From NCBI GenBank assembly GCA_028829895.1, contig CM054179.1, forward strand, positions 107,002,875 through 107,066,874: a stretch of DNA of 64,000 bases, given 5' to 3'. The stretch is from Sinotaia quadrata. Taxonomy: Eukaryota; Mollusca; Gastropoda; Architaenioglossa; Viviparidae. Shown here one piece after another: positions 37,216-49,140 of the stretch. The notes under the pieces were generated by a model. The model saw nothing but the letters and a program-made list of their open reading frames with translations. It was not told the origin of the DNA and ran no database searches. The translations under genes were made by a program, and so were the position numbers. How positions within the stretch are numbered: the stretch's first letter is position 1; each line of letters starts with the position of its first letter.

Positions 37216-37944
37216 ATGAGATTTTCTCCCTTTAAACTCTTAGATTTGTTAAACACTGCTTAGTAGTAATTATTATACAAGAAAGCGGTCACAGAAGCTG
37301 TCTGTGAGACTCTCAAATTTTCTTCTTCTTTCTATCCCCCCCCCCCCAAACAAAATTTTAAGTGAAGATTTACGATTGCAGGTGTGGCTGGACATCGGCG
37401 GTGATAACTATAATCACAAGTGTTCTGCCTCCACATACACCCCTCCATCCCGCGGCTATATGGCGGCCAAGATTTTTTCCTCGCTCTTTACTGACAGAAG
37501 TGACAGCACTGTGTTGCAGGCGTCCACTGATTCGTGTTTCTCCCGGAGTCTGTTGGCGTGTCAGTGTGGCCCACACTTTGTGTTTATCACTGGCATCAAA
37601 TGGTAGATGTGCACGTGTAGATTTAATTTACATAAAGTAATTTTACAGTGATTCGAACTGATCGTTGTTGAACTGTGTTCCAAGTCACTGTACCCGATCT
37701 AGAGTCCAGTGAAACTAACTGGTTACTATAATATAGTATATCTGGGTAGGTGGGAGGGCTGTATTCCTTGCAGTAAAAGCACTAACGTGCATAATGAATA
37801 CCAATCTTTCAAATAAACACACACAAAATCCGACATGGTGTTGAAACGCTCACATGGCTATTAGTGTCAGTGTGAGGTGATATATATTGCCTTATGTACT
37901 CATTTTTCATTTCCTTAATAATGCTTTGGTTCCTCACTCTAATA
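37216..37944. other. Unique spacer
   Basis: A C run lies at 37337-37346. Open frames near 37304-37640 overlap each other and show no recognisable domain. Confidence 0.4.
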
Positions 37945-38395
37945 TCTTTTATCGCTTGGCGTTAAAATGTAGTTTTAGTCGCTCACTCTGGTGATATCTT
38001 TTATCGCTTGGCGTTAAAATGTAGTTTTAGTCGCTCACTCTGGTGATATCTCTTAGCGCTTAACGTTAACATGTAGTTTTAGTCGCTCACTCTGGTGAAA
38101 TCTTTTATCGCTTGACGTTAAAATCTTTTATCGCTTGACGTTAAGATGTAGTTTTAGTCGCTCACTCTGGTGATATCTTTTATCGCTTGACGTTAAAATC
38201 TTTTATCGCTTGACGTTAAGATGTAGTTTTAGTCGCTCACTCTGGTGATATCTTTTATCGCTTGACGTTAAAATCTTTTATCGCTTGACGTTAAATTGTA
38301 GTTTTAGTCGATCACTCTGGTGATATCTTGTATCGCTTGACGTTAAAATACAATTTTAGTCGCTCAATCTGGCGATATCTTTTATCGCTTTATTT
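37945..38395. repeat. Minisatellite with 52- and 75-bp units
   Basis: GCTCACTCTGGTGATATCTT starts at 37981, 38033, 38085, 38160 and 38235, so 52-base units are followed by 75-base units. The longer form carries an internal duplication of ATCTTTTATCGCTTGACGTT (23 bp), which then spread as part of the new unit. Confidence 0.93.
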
Positions 38396-38832
38396 TAACT
38401 TTGTAGTCGCAAAACTGACCTTAGCCCAAGAATGATCAATAAACTTAACTGTAAACAAAATATGTATTCGGTTGAGAAGAAACTGTTAGTGATCATCTCA
38501 GAAACCTCACTCCACTCCCCCGAGCGTAGAATCAGATAACGGATCCTTATCTCAGAGTTCACTCTCTTACAAAAGCTGTACACAAGAAATCAGAAGGTGT
38601 CAAAAAATTCCCAAAGCAATACTTTGGATACAACTGTGTTCTATCTTTTAGTTACTTTGATCTCTTACTATTATTTTAATAATCAAAAATAGCATGCATA
38701 CATGTGCTGTCAATCACACGTACAAACTCGTCACAAATGCACACACTTAACGTACGTGACATATTTTCATTCTTTATTGCTAGTCGTAATCACCCACCCC
38801 ATAAATGTTGCTGCGTGACCATATGATAACAG

Positions 38833-38840
<8 letters not shown>

Positions 38841-38918
<78 letters not shown>
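38841..38918. repeat. (GT)n microsatellite
   Basis: About 39 uninterrupted TG units, followed shortly by a T run near 38967-38979. Confidence 0.98.
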
Positions 38919-38920
<2 letters not shown>

Positions 38921-39105
38921 TGCGCGTTGGAAAGATATCTCTAGTTAGTTTCGTCAAATTTGATTTTTTTTTTTTTTTAATGAAAAGTGGTTGGATGCTT
39001 GTGTGTATGTGTTCATTGTTCTTTGTTAATTTCAAAACTTGGTTTTGAAACTGGATAAATGATCTATGTGCATTATATTATAAGTAACAAAACACATGAT
39101 CCCTT

Positions 39106-39395
39106 ACTGTGTCGTGTGATGAATGTCCAAGACACACTAAGTTAACTGTGTCGTGTGATGAATGTCCAAGACACAATAAGTTAACTGTGTCGCGTGATGA
39201 ATGTCCAAGACACAATAAGTTAACTGTGTCGTGTAATTATGGATAGATAGTTACTGTGCCATGAAAGAGGAGAAAAAGACAATTAGTTACTGTGCCCTGA
39301 AATAGGGTACAAAGATCAAATAGTTACTGTGCCATGAAATAGGGGACAAAGACAATTAGTTACTGTGCCATGAAATAGGGGACAAAGACGAGTAG
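39106..39395. repeat. Two adjoining minisatellites, 39-bp and about 36-bp units
   Basis: ACTGTGTCGTGTGATGAATG repeats at 39106 and 39145 with a third copy after (39 bp). From about 39246, AGTTACTGTGCCATGAAATA repeats about four times. Both contain TTA-ACTGTG-type starts, so the second may be a diverged offshoot. Confidence 0.9.
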
Positions 39396-39434
39396 TCAGT
39401 TGCAGTGTTGTGTGGATAATTCAACAAGATTTAC

Positions 39435-39670
39435 AGTGTTATTGTCATAAATGACGAATAGAAATATTTATAATGACTTGACATAAATGACCAATAGAAA
39501 TATTTATAATGTCTTGTCGTAAATGACGAATAGAAATATTTATAATGACTTGACATAAATGACCAAGAGAAATATTTATAATGTCTTGTCGTAAATGACG
39601 AATAGAAATATTTATAATGTATTGTCATAAATGACCAATAGAAATATTTATAATGTCTTGTCGTACATGA
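39435..39670. repeat. Minisatellite, 36-bp monomer with 72-bp dimer
   Basis: AATAGAAATATTTATAATG alternates with GACTTGACATAAATGACC and GTCTTGTCGTAAATGACG linkers, giving a 72-bp dimer in the left part that breaks down at the right. Confidence 0.92.
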
Positions 39671-39824
39671 GAGAGACAAAGTCAAAAATAATGAAGGACG
39701 AGACCGACGGTCATTGACTTTCTCCCTGTGACCGGCTCAACTGTTGCTCGTGGTGTGTGCCTTTGCATCCTACAGGTGCACAGTTAGTTGCTTTCGCGTG
39801 GTAAGCACATGTACAAGGACCAAT

Positions 39825-40218
39825 CAGAATGAACATCAAATGACTGTGCAGTGTACAAGGACCAATCAAAATAAATATCAAATGACTGTACAATGAGCAA
39901 GGACCAATCAGAATATCAAATGATTGTACAATGAGCAAGGACCAATCAGAATGAACATCAAATGACTGTACAATGAGCAAGGACCAATCAGAATGAATAT
40001 CAAATGATTGTACAATGAGCAAGGACCAATCAGAATGAACATCAAATGACTGTACAATGAGCAAGGACCAATCAGAATGAATATCAAATGATTGTACAAT
40101 GAGCAAGGACCAATCAGAATGAACATCAAATGACTGTGCAATGTACAAGGACCAATCAGAATGAACATCAAATGACTGTGCGGTGTACAAGGACCAATCA
40201 GAATGAACATCAAATTAT
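39825..40218. repeat. Minisatellite, 42-bp monomer with 84-bp dimer, about 9 copies
   Basis: GAGCAAGGACCAATCAGAAT recurs every 42 bases. TGATTGTAC versions occur at 39921, 40005 and 40089, alternating with TGACTGTAC versions, so the expanding unit is an 84-bp dimer. Each monomer carries CCAAT. Open minus-strand frames are by-products of the 14-codon period. Confidence 0.95.
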
Positions 40219-40799
40219 ACAATGAGCAAGACAAATACTGGGGTTAATATATTGTGTGCTATGTGAACGCCCTTTGATTACTATGTCATGCGACAAGTAC
40301 CAAAGACATATTTACTATGTCAAGAGAACTAAGGCAATGACACAGAGGCAGTCTGTCCTGTGACTGTCTTTGTTTACAATTTACGTCGGTCTTCGTTGTG
40401 ACAGTGCTTTTCAAGATGTTATTCAGTTTAGTCTAGGTGATGACGACATAGAGATAATACATCGTATGATATATATATATATCATAAATCACACAGTCCA
40501 ATTAATATCATTTGACATGGAAAACTTAGTATGCTGAACGTTTTGTAACTATGGAAACTCGACGCCTGTTGTTGTTGTTATGGCTTGCGGCGTGTGAGAA
40601 AGTATGAAGAGAAGTCTATAGCTAGTTGTAGAACCTGCTGCTTAATAGAATGTTGGAATTGTTGTTATACCTTTAGATTCGTGCACTTGATTCTTGGATG
40701 GTCCAAGATTGTTTTTTTTTGGAGCATTACGGGTCACGACAGAATGTTTACTTGTGGCAAATTTATTCACAGTTATCTGTCTGTCTTTATGTAGAAAGT
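40219..40799. other. Unique spacer with a 22-bp AT palindrome
   Basis: A perfect palindrome TATGAT-(AT)5-ATCATA lies at 40465-40486. Nothing else was recognised. Confidence 0.45.
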
Positions 40800-41480
40800 T
40801 ACTCAGCTTTGAATGTTCCTTTGTGGCAGAGTATTTATAAATATCTGTTTATATGTAGATAAACATTGGGCTTTGATTAATAGTGTTTATTTGTGGTAAG
40901 TTTTTTTCTGGGTTGTTTCCTTTATGTCAGTTAATATATGCAGTGATTGATAGTGCTTTGTTTTGAATGTCAGTGCTAACTTGAGCAAATATATGCACAG
41001 CTATATGCCTTGAAGTAATTTGACATTTGACCTTGGTCAACAATGTTCCTTAATGGCAAGTGTATTCATAGTATTCGGTGTTTGTGTAGATAAGCATTAG
41101 GTCTTGTTTGATGGCACTATTTGGGGCAAATTCATTCACTCAATAGGTTTAATTTATTAAATGATATTTTTATCTTCGCTAGTAGAGAGTCCTTCCTATG
41201 GCAAATTATTTAGTCACCCGTCATAGTTTAAGTTGACACTTAGTTTGGGCTGATTTAATTCCTTCTGAAGTATGTTTATTCAGTTATCTGTCTTACCTTA
41301 AGTTTACATTTGCTCTCGAAATGCATATTCTTTGTTAGTTAAATATATTTGGCTACATGTCTTTGTTAATGTTTACATTTGGCCTTGAATGATATAGCTA
41401 CCTTTGTTAAAGTTTACGTATTGTCTTGAATGTTACAGTGTTTTAGGGGTATAGTTGTTCTTTACCTGTCTTTGTTTGAA
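40800..41480. repeat. Very degenerate tandem repeat
   Basis: Words such as GGCAAATTTATTCACAGTTA, TTATCTGTCTTTATGTAGA and CTTGAATG recur irregularly at about 60-75-base spacing. This is the oldest-looking array in the window, close to the limit of recognition. Confidence 0.6.
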
Positions 41481-41566
41481 GTTGACATTTGACAGTTATG
41501 CTATTATGGACAAGCGCATGAGAAGACAGTCTCCACATTTCCAGAAGAGAATGTCTTTCCCAGTTT

Positions 41567-42010
41567 GAAATTAGGTAAACTTGTAAGTTTTATATCTCTA
41601 CATGAAATTAGGTAAACTTGTAAGTTTTATATCTCTTGATGAAATTAGGTAAACTTGTAAGTTTTATATCTCTACATGAAATTAGGTAAACTTGTAAGTT
41701 TTATATCTCTACATGAAATTAGGTAAACTTGTAAGTTTAATCGTAAAAATACGTACGCTGGTATGTTTAAATATAAAATTATGGAATCTTGTGTGTTTAA
41801 ACATAAAATTACGTAAGCATGTGTTAAACGTCAAATGAAGTAAACTTTATGTTTAAACGTAGATTACAGAGGTTGTTATGTTTTACAAAATGCCTACGTT
41901 TGTGTGTTTAAACGTAAAATGAAGTAAACTTTATGTTTAAGAGTAAATATTGCATAGTCTTTTGTATTTGAATGATAAAAATGCCTTAGTTTGTGTGTTT
42001 AAGTGAAAAG
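41567..42010. repeat. Minisatellite, 37-bp unit, about 5 copies, with decayed tail
   Basis: GAAATTAGGTAAACTTGTAA starts at 41567 and 41604 and every 37 bases to about 41740. After that, GTTTAAACGTAAAATTACGT-like relatives continue to 42010 with increasing divergence, so one end is freshly expanded and the other old. Confidence 0.88.
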
Positions 42011-43202
42011 TACTTTGTCAATGTTAGATAGTGGTATTTCTCTCCCTCATTCTGTGCTTCGAGCTGAGAATCAATGTAGCTTTACAATTAACATTGCTTC
42101 AGGTATGGCGCTGTGCTTCGTGCTGAGAATCAATGTAGCTTTCTAATTGGCATTGCTTTACATAGGACACTTTTGACGCATTACACACTGATATTATTTG
42201 GCATATTACTTTTCTACAATAATTAGAGAAAGTGCATAAAATGTTAAGCAAGTCCGTCACTTTGAGTGCTATATGTGCTTATATGAAGCCAAGTTCTTGA
42301 TAGTGTGTGTCCGTGGGGTGATTGTTTGTCTGGGAAAGGATGGGGTGGGTCGGGGAGAGATGGCCAAAATCAGTGATGCGTTGAACATTAAAGATTCGCG
42401 GACCAGATTCTGATGTCGCCATACACTTTGATAAATGTTTTCGTTGCTTTCAGTGTGGTAGAAAGAAAAGAAAAGAAAAAAGAAAAAAGTAACAATATGT
42501 TTGAAGATATTTTTCCAAAATTGAAAATCAAAATAATAATTGTTTCTTTCTGAAGTCAGATTTAATCACGTATCTGCAATTGAAATTCTTACCTCAGTGC
42601 TATTTAACTCTGAGTGCGGGTTCCATGCAAAATGATATTTAATGTTTGGATTAAGAAACTTGCAAAAATGCTTTCTAATTTCAGGTAGATTGCTTGCAAA
42701 ATGTTTTTTTAATTTTGAGGTAAGGTTACTGCAAAGTGTTAATTTTCATTTTGAGGCAAAGTGTTCAACTTCTTGTCTCCAACTGACTGTTCACAATTTT
42801 AGTCAACGGCGATTTCTTTATGGATGGTGAGGGGCGATGGTGCTGAAGTGTAGAGAATAGTCGTGCTGTCGCTTAGGGAAAGATAAATCTAAATGTGTGA
42901 AGGTAGAACAACTTTAAGGGGATATTGCTACAATATTATATTATCAGTGTGGATATGTTTCTTATTTACCAAAAAAAATGGAAAATATATTTTAAAAATA
43001 AATTGATATCGTGTCAGAAAGTGACGGTTGTAGAACTCACGGAAAACGCAATCACAAGTTTCAAAAGTCGTTCTTAGCAAAAACAAATACATGTAAAGTT
43101 TATCTTCCATTGTATTTCAGTAAATATTATCTGTACAGAGTACTTTCACGCCTCGCCGCTTGGCTCTACTTCACGTTTTCCTCAATCGTTCGCGTTAAAA
43201 AC
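42011..43202. other. Unique spacer
   Basis: A two-copy repeat of GTGCTTCGAGCTGAGAATCA lies near 42054-42145 and an AAAGA tract near 42460-42490. No gene. Confidence 0.4.
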
Positions 43203-43276
43203 AGTAACTCTAATAGTAAACAGCGTGTGTAACTCTAATAGTAAACAGCGTGTGTAACTCTAATAGTAAGCTAGCG
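43203..43276. repeat. Short tandem repeat, 25-bp unit, 3 copies
   Basis: TAACTCTAATAGTAAACAGC plus GTGTG repeats three times; the last copy is diverged. Confidence 0.9.
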
Positions 43277-43319
43277 TGACTGTATGTGTAGGTATTAAAT
43301 ATGTTTAGCTATTTTATCT

Positions 43320-43870
43320 TGTGAGGTGGCACGTCTATCTCATGCTCGGCTATTCCAGATTGCTTGATGATTTGTCTATCTAATGCTTAGCTATTTCAGC
43401 TTGTGTGATGACATGTCTATCGAATGATTGGCTATTTCAGCTTGTGTGATGACATTTCTATCTAATGCTTAGCTATTTCAGCTTGTGTGATAACATGTCT
43501 ATCGAATGATTGGCTATTTCAGCTTGTGTGATGACATTTCTATCTAATGCTTAGCTATTTCAGCTTGTGTGATGACATGTCTATCGAATGATTGGCTATT
43601 TCAGCTTGTGTGATGACATGTCTATCGAATGTTCAGCTATTTTAGCTTATGGGATGAAATTTCTAGCTAATGTTTAACTAATTCAGCTTGTGTGTTGATA
43701 TGTCTATCTAATGCTTAGCTATTTTAGTTTATTGTGATGACATATCTATGTAACAATTAGCTATTTGAGTTTGTGTGATGACAAATCTATGTAACAATTA
43801 GCTATTTGAGTTTGTGTGAAAACGGCCTAATGCTTAGCTATTTCAGCTTCTGTATTAACAACAGCCTGGC
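43320..43870. repeat. Degenerate minisatellite, about 41-44-bp unit, about 12 copies
   Basis: GCTATTTCAGCTTGTGTGAT followed by GACATGTCTATCGAATGATT, or by a TCTAATGCTTA form, alternate in the central part. The flanking copies decay. Confidence 0.9.
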
Positions 43871-44427
43871 TATTGCAACTTGCGAGGTAAAATGCCTGGC
43901 TAATTCCTAGCTTCTTACTTATGTGATAACATGCTAACTAGCTAACAGGTACGATGCACGCCATGGACGGTTTAATCACTAGGCAAACTAGCCGACCACC
44001 TGATTCGGTTAGGAGTGCTAGTAAGCGGTGCCTTAAATTTCTTTTTGACTCTATTGCTGGGGAAAATAATTAATAAATGAAAGTGAAAGGTTTATTTCGG
44101 GCGTAAAATACTGTGCACCCGCCCTATTACTTGGCAAGTGGGTATATTTACATAAAATGTACGGTTAATGTATATGACACGCTCAGGTTATATGATATGT
44201 AGCAGACCTGGTTAATTGTTAGGCAATGCTTGGCTAACTGCAGGGTCCATCGTTCTGAATGACATGGCTGGCTAATTGTAGAATGTATATTTGCACGGCA
44301 CGTATTATTAATGTGTGTGGCAAACTTCCACGATGTGACCCATATTCTGTATGGAAAGATCTGTCCAGTAAGACCTGTCTGTGTATATGAGTGGTGTGCC
44401 ATAGCTAAAACTAAGAACACGTTTTGT
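43871..44427. other. Unique spacer
   Basis: Nothing recognised. Confidence 0.4.
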
Positions 44428-44600
44428 GACGTACAAGTCTAGTGGTTTAACGTTTTGTGGCGTACAAAAGCCTAGTGGTTTAACATTTTGTGACGTACAA
44501 GTCTAGTGGTTTAACGTTTTGTGGCGTACAAAAGCCTAGTGGTTTAACATTTTGTGGCGTACAAGTCTAGTGGTTTAACTTTTTGTGGCGTGCAAACAGT
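44428..44600. repeat. Minisatellite, 31/33-bp monomers in a 64-bp dimer
   Basis: GTTTTGTGACGTACAAGTCT and GTTTTGTGGCGTACAAAAGC alternate; the CGTTTTGTGG form is at 44451 and 44515. The first monomer type carries a TGACGT word. Confidence 0.92.
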
Positions 44601-44632
44601 TGTTTAACTTTTTGATTATTTGTGTGGATGCG

Positions 44633-44826
44633 TGCGTAGCTAATTATATGACGTGAGGAGCCAATGTTCAGGTATTCAATTTATATGTCATGCGTGACTA
44701 GCTAATTATATGACGTGAGGAGCCAATGTTCAGATATTCAATTTATATGTCATGCGTGACTAGCTAATTATATGACGTGAGGAGCCAATGTTCAGGTATT
44801 CAATTTATATGTCATGCGTGACTGTA
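44633..44826. repeat. Minisatellite, 62-bp unit, 3 copies
   Basis: GCTAATTATATGACGTGAGG begins at 44639 and 44701 with a third copy after, followed by AGCCAATGTTCAGGTATTCA. Each unit carries TGACGTGA and CCAAT. Confidence 0.94.
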
Positions 44827-44869
44827 TGGTCTACCTGTATGTGTCTATGGTATTCTTCAAGACTAATTG

Positions 44870-45000
44870 GGTAATATTCATGGCTGTGTGATATTCATGG
44901 CTAATCGTGTGATATTCATGGCTAATCGTGTGATATTCGTGGCTAACTATGTGATATTCATGACTAACTGAGTGATATTCTTGACTAAACAGCATAAAAT
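44870..45000. repeat. Short tandem repeat, about 22-bp unit, 6 copies
   Basis: GTGTGATATTCATGGCTAAT and variants repeat, with divergence to the right. Confidence 0.88.
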
Positions 45001-45589
45001 GCATGACTATTATCTCTTACGTCTCATTAAAGTGCCATATATAGCTAGTTAACTGAATACAGTCATTGCAAAATTAAATGATATCTATGACTAACTGTAT
45101 GACATTCATATTTATACAACAGTGTGACTAAATATGTGACACAAATAGCTATTAGAATGGCAGGATCCGGTCACCAAAAAAACTCAAAATGTGACATGCC
45201 GTTAAGTGATTGACTTATATGAAAATTATTTGACAAGAATAGTTATTTGTAAATGTAAGTCTATTTGCAAGAAGTATTTGGCCTAAATTGTACATAGTAT
45301 CAATCTTATTCACATTTGTGAAATCGATAAAGTAGGGTGAAAGGCAATGTAATAATAATTTACATCATCTATAAGTTAGGTAACTATTTGGAAAACTGTG
45401 CCAGAATAAACCAAATTAGACTGTGAGGTATTGATTGCTCCCTGGGGATTACTTGAATGGCGGTCTAGAATTAAGACTGGATTATATGAAGCCTAGTGTC
45501 CTCATAAATCAATCTGTTGGATCAAATTTGTAATCACTAAGCTTAACTGACACAGCATTCTTGTCACGTAAAAAATTGAACTGCAGACC
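45001..45589. other. Unique spacer
   Basis: Nothing recognised. Confidence 0.4.
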
Positions 45590-45960
45590 TGGCACGGCAT
45601 TCCGTTCACGTAAAAAAAAGTTGTAATGTTACACCATGCGGCAATCAGGTCACGTAAAAAAAAAGTTGTAAATGTTACACCATGCGGCAATCAGGTCACG
45701 TAAAAAAAAGTTGTAAATGTTTTATCAGAGGCTGTGTTCACGTAAGAAGTCGAACCGTCACACCAGACATGGCATTCTGGTCACGTAAAAAAAGTTGTAA
45801 ATGTTATATCAGAGGCTGTGTTCACGTAAGAAGTCGAACCGTCACACCAGACATGGCATTCTGGTCACGTAAAAAAAGTTGTAAATGTTATATCAGAGGC
45901 TGTGTTCACGTAAGAAGTCGAACCGTCACACCAGACATGGCATTCTGGTCACGTAAAAAC
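45590..45960. repeat. Minisatellite, 84-bp unit, 3 copies, with related short units
   Basis: GAAGTCGAACCGTCACACCA begins at 45746 and 45830 (84 bp). Each long unit holds two TCACGTAA words. The left part (about 45600-45720) has a shorter unit of TCACGTAAAAAAAAGTTGTA and ACACCATGCGGCAATCAGG. A CACGTG palindrome follows near 46028. Confidence 0.93.
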
Positions 45961-46749
45961 TCGATAGTTTAGAGCGGCGCTTGATGAGTTGACGGAGTCT
46001 AGAGACGGACGTCACTGGAATTGTGGTCACGTGACGACCCATTACCTTCTGTTCGATTTTCTGTCATTTGCAAAATTTTTTTTATTATTATTCTTCCTCA
46101 GTTTATAGTGGTAGTCTGCGAGCATAAAATAATCAGTCTAAAGTTGTAGAATATACATTGTTCGTTAATGAACGCATGCTCTATGGATATGGCGCATTGG
46201 GATGACAACTCAGTTAAATAACAACACCTTACCGGACATACACTGTACAACCCATCCAATATCGTTACATGTGACTGGACAAACGCTGTACAGTCTACTT
46301 ACACTGCTGTAAATAACCGAAACACTCGCGTCCTAGTTAGATAACCAAATGTCTACTGGTAGAACGCTGTACATATAAATGTCTACAATTTAATTAGTTA
46401 ATACTTCCTGTTGGCAGACTAATCTAGCTAGTACTGGTTACCAGCAGAAACTGACTCTGCAGTGTAAAAGAACGGACGGTTGTGTGCACTTTTAGTAGTT
46501 GGCAGTTTGGCTGGCTTTGGTACGCTTTTGGATGTTGGTTTGGCTACTCGATTGTTTAGTTTTCTGACTGGAAGATGGTTGTTCGGTTGAGTATAACAAT
46601 GTTTCGCTTTATTTTTTTTTTTTTAAAAACTGTAATAGAGTTGCTGCGCGCAAAAGTAGCGTGTTATTTTGATCATGTGATGTGTCAGCCTTGCCATTCA
46701 TTTCAAACAATAACAAATAATTATTTTTTGCATCGACATGCTATTCTTG

Positions 46750-46786
<37 letters not shown>

Positions 46787-47864
46787 GTTGTTGTTGTTGT
46801 TGTTGTTTTTGTTTTTGTTATTTTGTTGTTGTTTGAAAGCAAACACCTTTTTAAAAACAAGAATCGTTCGAAAAATGGTGACTTTCCTTTCCTAGAAGTA
46901 TTTTGCAAAGTTTGGTGTACTATAATTCTTTTAGTATTATATCACAAATCTAATTCCTGTTTGTGTTATATCACAGATTTAATTCCTTTAATATCAAAAA
47001 CATATTGCAGACTTAAATTTGTTAGTATTACACTGCAGACCTAATTTTGTTTGCATTTTATTGCATTTTAATTCATGTTACTATTATATCGCAGAATTAA
47101 TTCCTGTTAATATTAATCAAAGATTTAATTTCTGTCAGTTTTACAGCGCAGATTTGCTTCTTGATTTTCTCAACATCCATAGACGTCTCTGACCAAAAAG
47201 ATTGGGGAAGGAAGTTTTTGTTTCGTTGCCCTGATGTTGTTGTGTCGCGTGCATTTCTCAAAACTTTTATTTATAAAACACTTATCAATCTTATAAATTC
47301 TTTGAAAAATTCTCCCATATTAAAGAAAGCCAAGTGAGCGGGTTGTGCGGTCCGAGTGACGTCAAGGAGGAAGTGACGTATATGCTGAGCTAGTCTCAGA
47401 AAAGCTCGACATGGCACTTGGCTACAAAAGAGGTCAGGTAGTAGGGGTGGAGAGACCACAGAAATTTTTTTTGGGGGGAGAGGAGAAGAAAATACAAAAA
47501 ATAAATTGAATTAATAGAATTATTACATTTTTTCTATGGCCGCGTTTTCATCCATTCTGTATTAAATTCTTTACGATATTTTTATTCCGGGTATTGTCAT
47601 AAATCACACGTTTTATCCTACACATATAAAGGAAAAAAGTATATAAATGAACATACTTTTTTTTTTATAAACTATTTCGGTGGTTATTCGACCTGCATCC
47701 GATTTCTGCGGTATTTATGTGCGCTATACAATGCGCCTTCATAACGCCATGAATCGAGCATGTGACCGGAAGTGCGGATTTCACTCTTCAGTCACGTGGC
47801 CGAAGTTCCTCTCTTTCCCCCTCACAAGCAGTGTTATTGTATGCTAAAACAAATAAGATCTCAC
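45961..47864. other. Unique spacer with trinucleotide tract
   Basis: A (TTA)n run passes into (TTG)n at about 46752-46808. The sequence near 47330-47450 and 47740-47830 is slightly richer in GC but has no recognisable exon. Confidence 0.4.
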
Positions 47865-48315
47865 CATTGTATTATAATAAAACAAATAAAACATCGCTAG
47901 TGTATACTAAAAAAATAAAACATCGCTAGTGTATACTAAATAAATAAAGCAGTCCTAATATATACTAAACAAATAAAGCAGTCCTAATGTATACTAACAA
48001 ATAAAGCAATCCTAATATATACTAAATAAATAAAGCAATCCTAATATATACTAAATAAATAAAGCAATCCTAATGTATACTAAACAAATAAAGCAGTCCT
48101 AATATATACTAAATAAATAAAGCAATCCTAATATATACTAAATAAATAAAACAATCCTAATGTATACTAAACAAATAAAGCAGTCCTAATATATACTAAA
48201 CAAATAAAGCAGTCCTAATGTATACTAAACAAATAAAGCAGTTCTAATGTATACTAAACAAATAAAGCAGTCCTAATGTATACTAAACAAATAAAGCAGT
48301 CCTAATGTATACTAA
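47865..48315. repeat. Minisatellite, about 28-bp unit, about 16 copies
   Basis: AAATAAAGCAGTCCTAATGT followed by ATACTAAAC repeats, with AGTCC/AATCC and TGTATAC/TATATAC variants. Every unit contains AATAAA. Confidence 0.94.
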
Positions 48316-48469
48316 AACATATATCCAAAACGGTAAATCTGAGATAATTTAAGGCCGACTATACAGTGACTGAAATAAGAAATAAAATCAAGGCAGGGTG
48401 CAGTCTTTATTTAATACTAACCCTTTCGCTGTGTGCATACTGTTAGTTTGAATGTTATTATTTACTATT

Positions 48470-49140
48470 CAGACCGGTGTTAAAACAGAGTGTAGACACT
48501 ATAGCTGAAGATGAAGTCAAGTCTGAGATCTGAACTGAGAAAAGATGCCAAGTGCGAGGATTGATGTTAGTCTGAGATGTGCTCTGACAATAGCCATTAA
48601 GTGTGAGGACTGATGTTAGTCTGATACTTGCTCTGATAATGGTCATTAAGTGTGAGGATTAACGTTAGCTTGAGACCTGCTCTTATATTAGATGTTAAGT
48701 GTGAGGAGTGATGTTACGTCTTAGGACTGTGCTGAAAATATACGTTAAGTTTGAAGACTGATGTTACGTCTTAGAACTGATATGAATGGGCTTTGAGAAT
48801 TAATGCCAACTTTGGCGATTGTTGTTAAGATTGATGTTACGTCTTAGAACTGATATGAATAGGCTTTGAGAATTAATGCCAACTTTGTCGATTGTATGAC
48901 AGTCGTTACCTTTGTCGACTGGTATTAAGTCTCGTGATTGATAGAATGAGTGATGATTGATCAGGTTAAGTCTGGGAATAGATGTTTAATCTCAGGATTG
49001 GTATTAAGTCTGATCATAGATTTTAAATCTCCGGGTTAGTATTCAGTATACAAATAGATGTTCAGTTTGAGGATAATTGCTATATTTAAGATTGATGTTA
49101 TCTAAAGAATGGTATTAAATTTGAGAATAGATCTAAATAT
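48470..49140. repeat. Degenerate tandem repeat, about 58-bp unit
   Basis: GTGAGGATTGATGTTAGTCTG and related words recur about ten times with high divergence. A cleaner two-copy block (TGATGTTACGTCTTAGAACT) lies near 48755-48890. Confidence 0.75.

Noticed and set aside
39711..40234. Frames encoding a repeated 14-residue peptide (minus strand)
   Set aside because: 42-bp array artefact; a second minus-strand frame is open over the same DNA.
40465..40486. 22-bp perfect AT palindrome
   Set aside because: Mostly an AT dinucleotide run; expected by chance in DNA of this composition.
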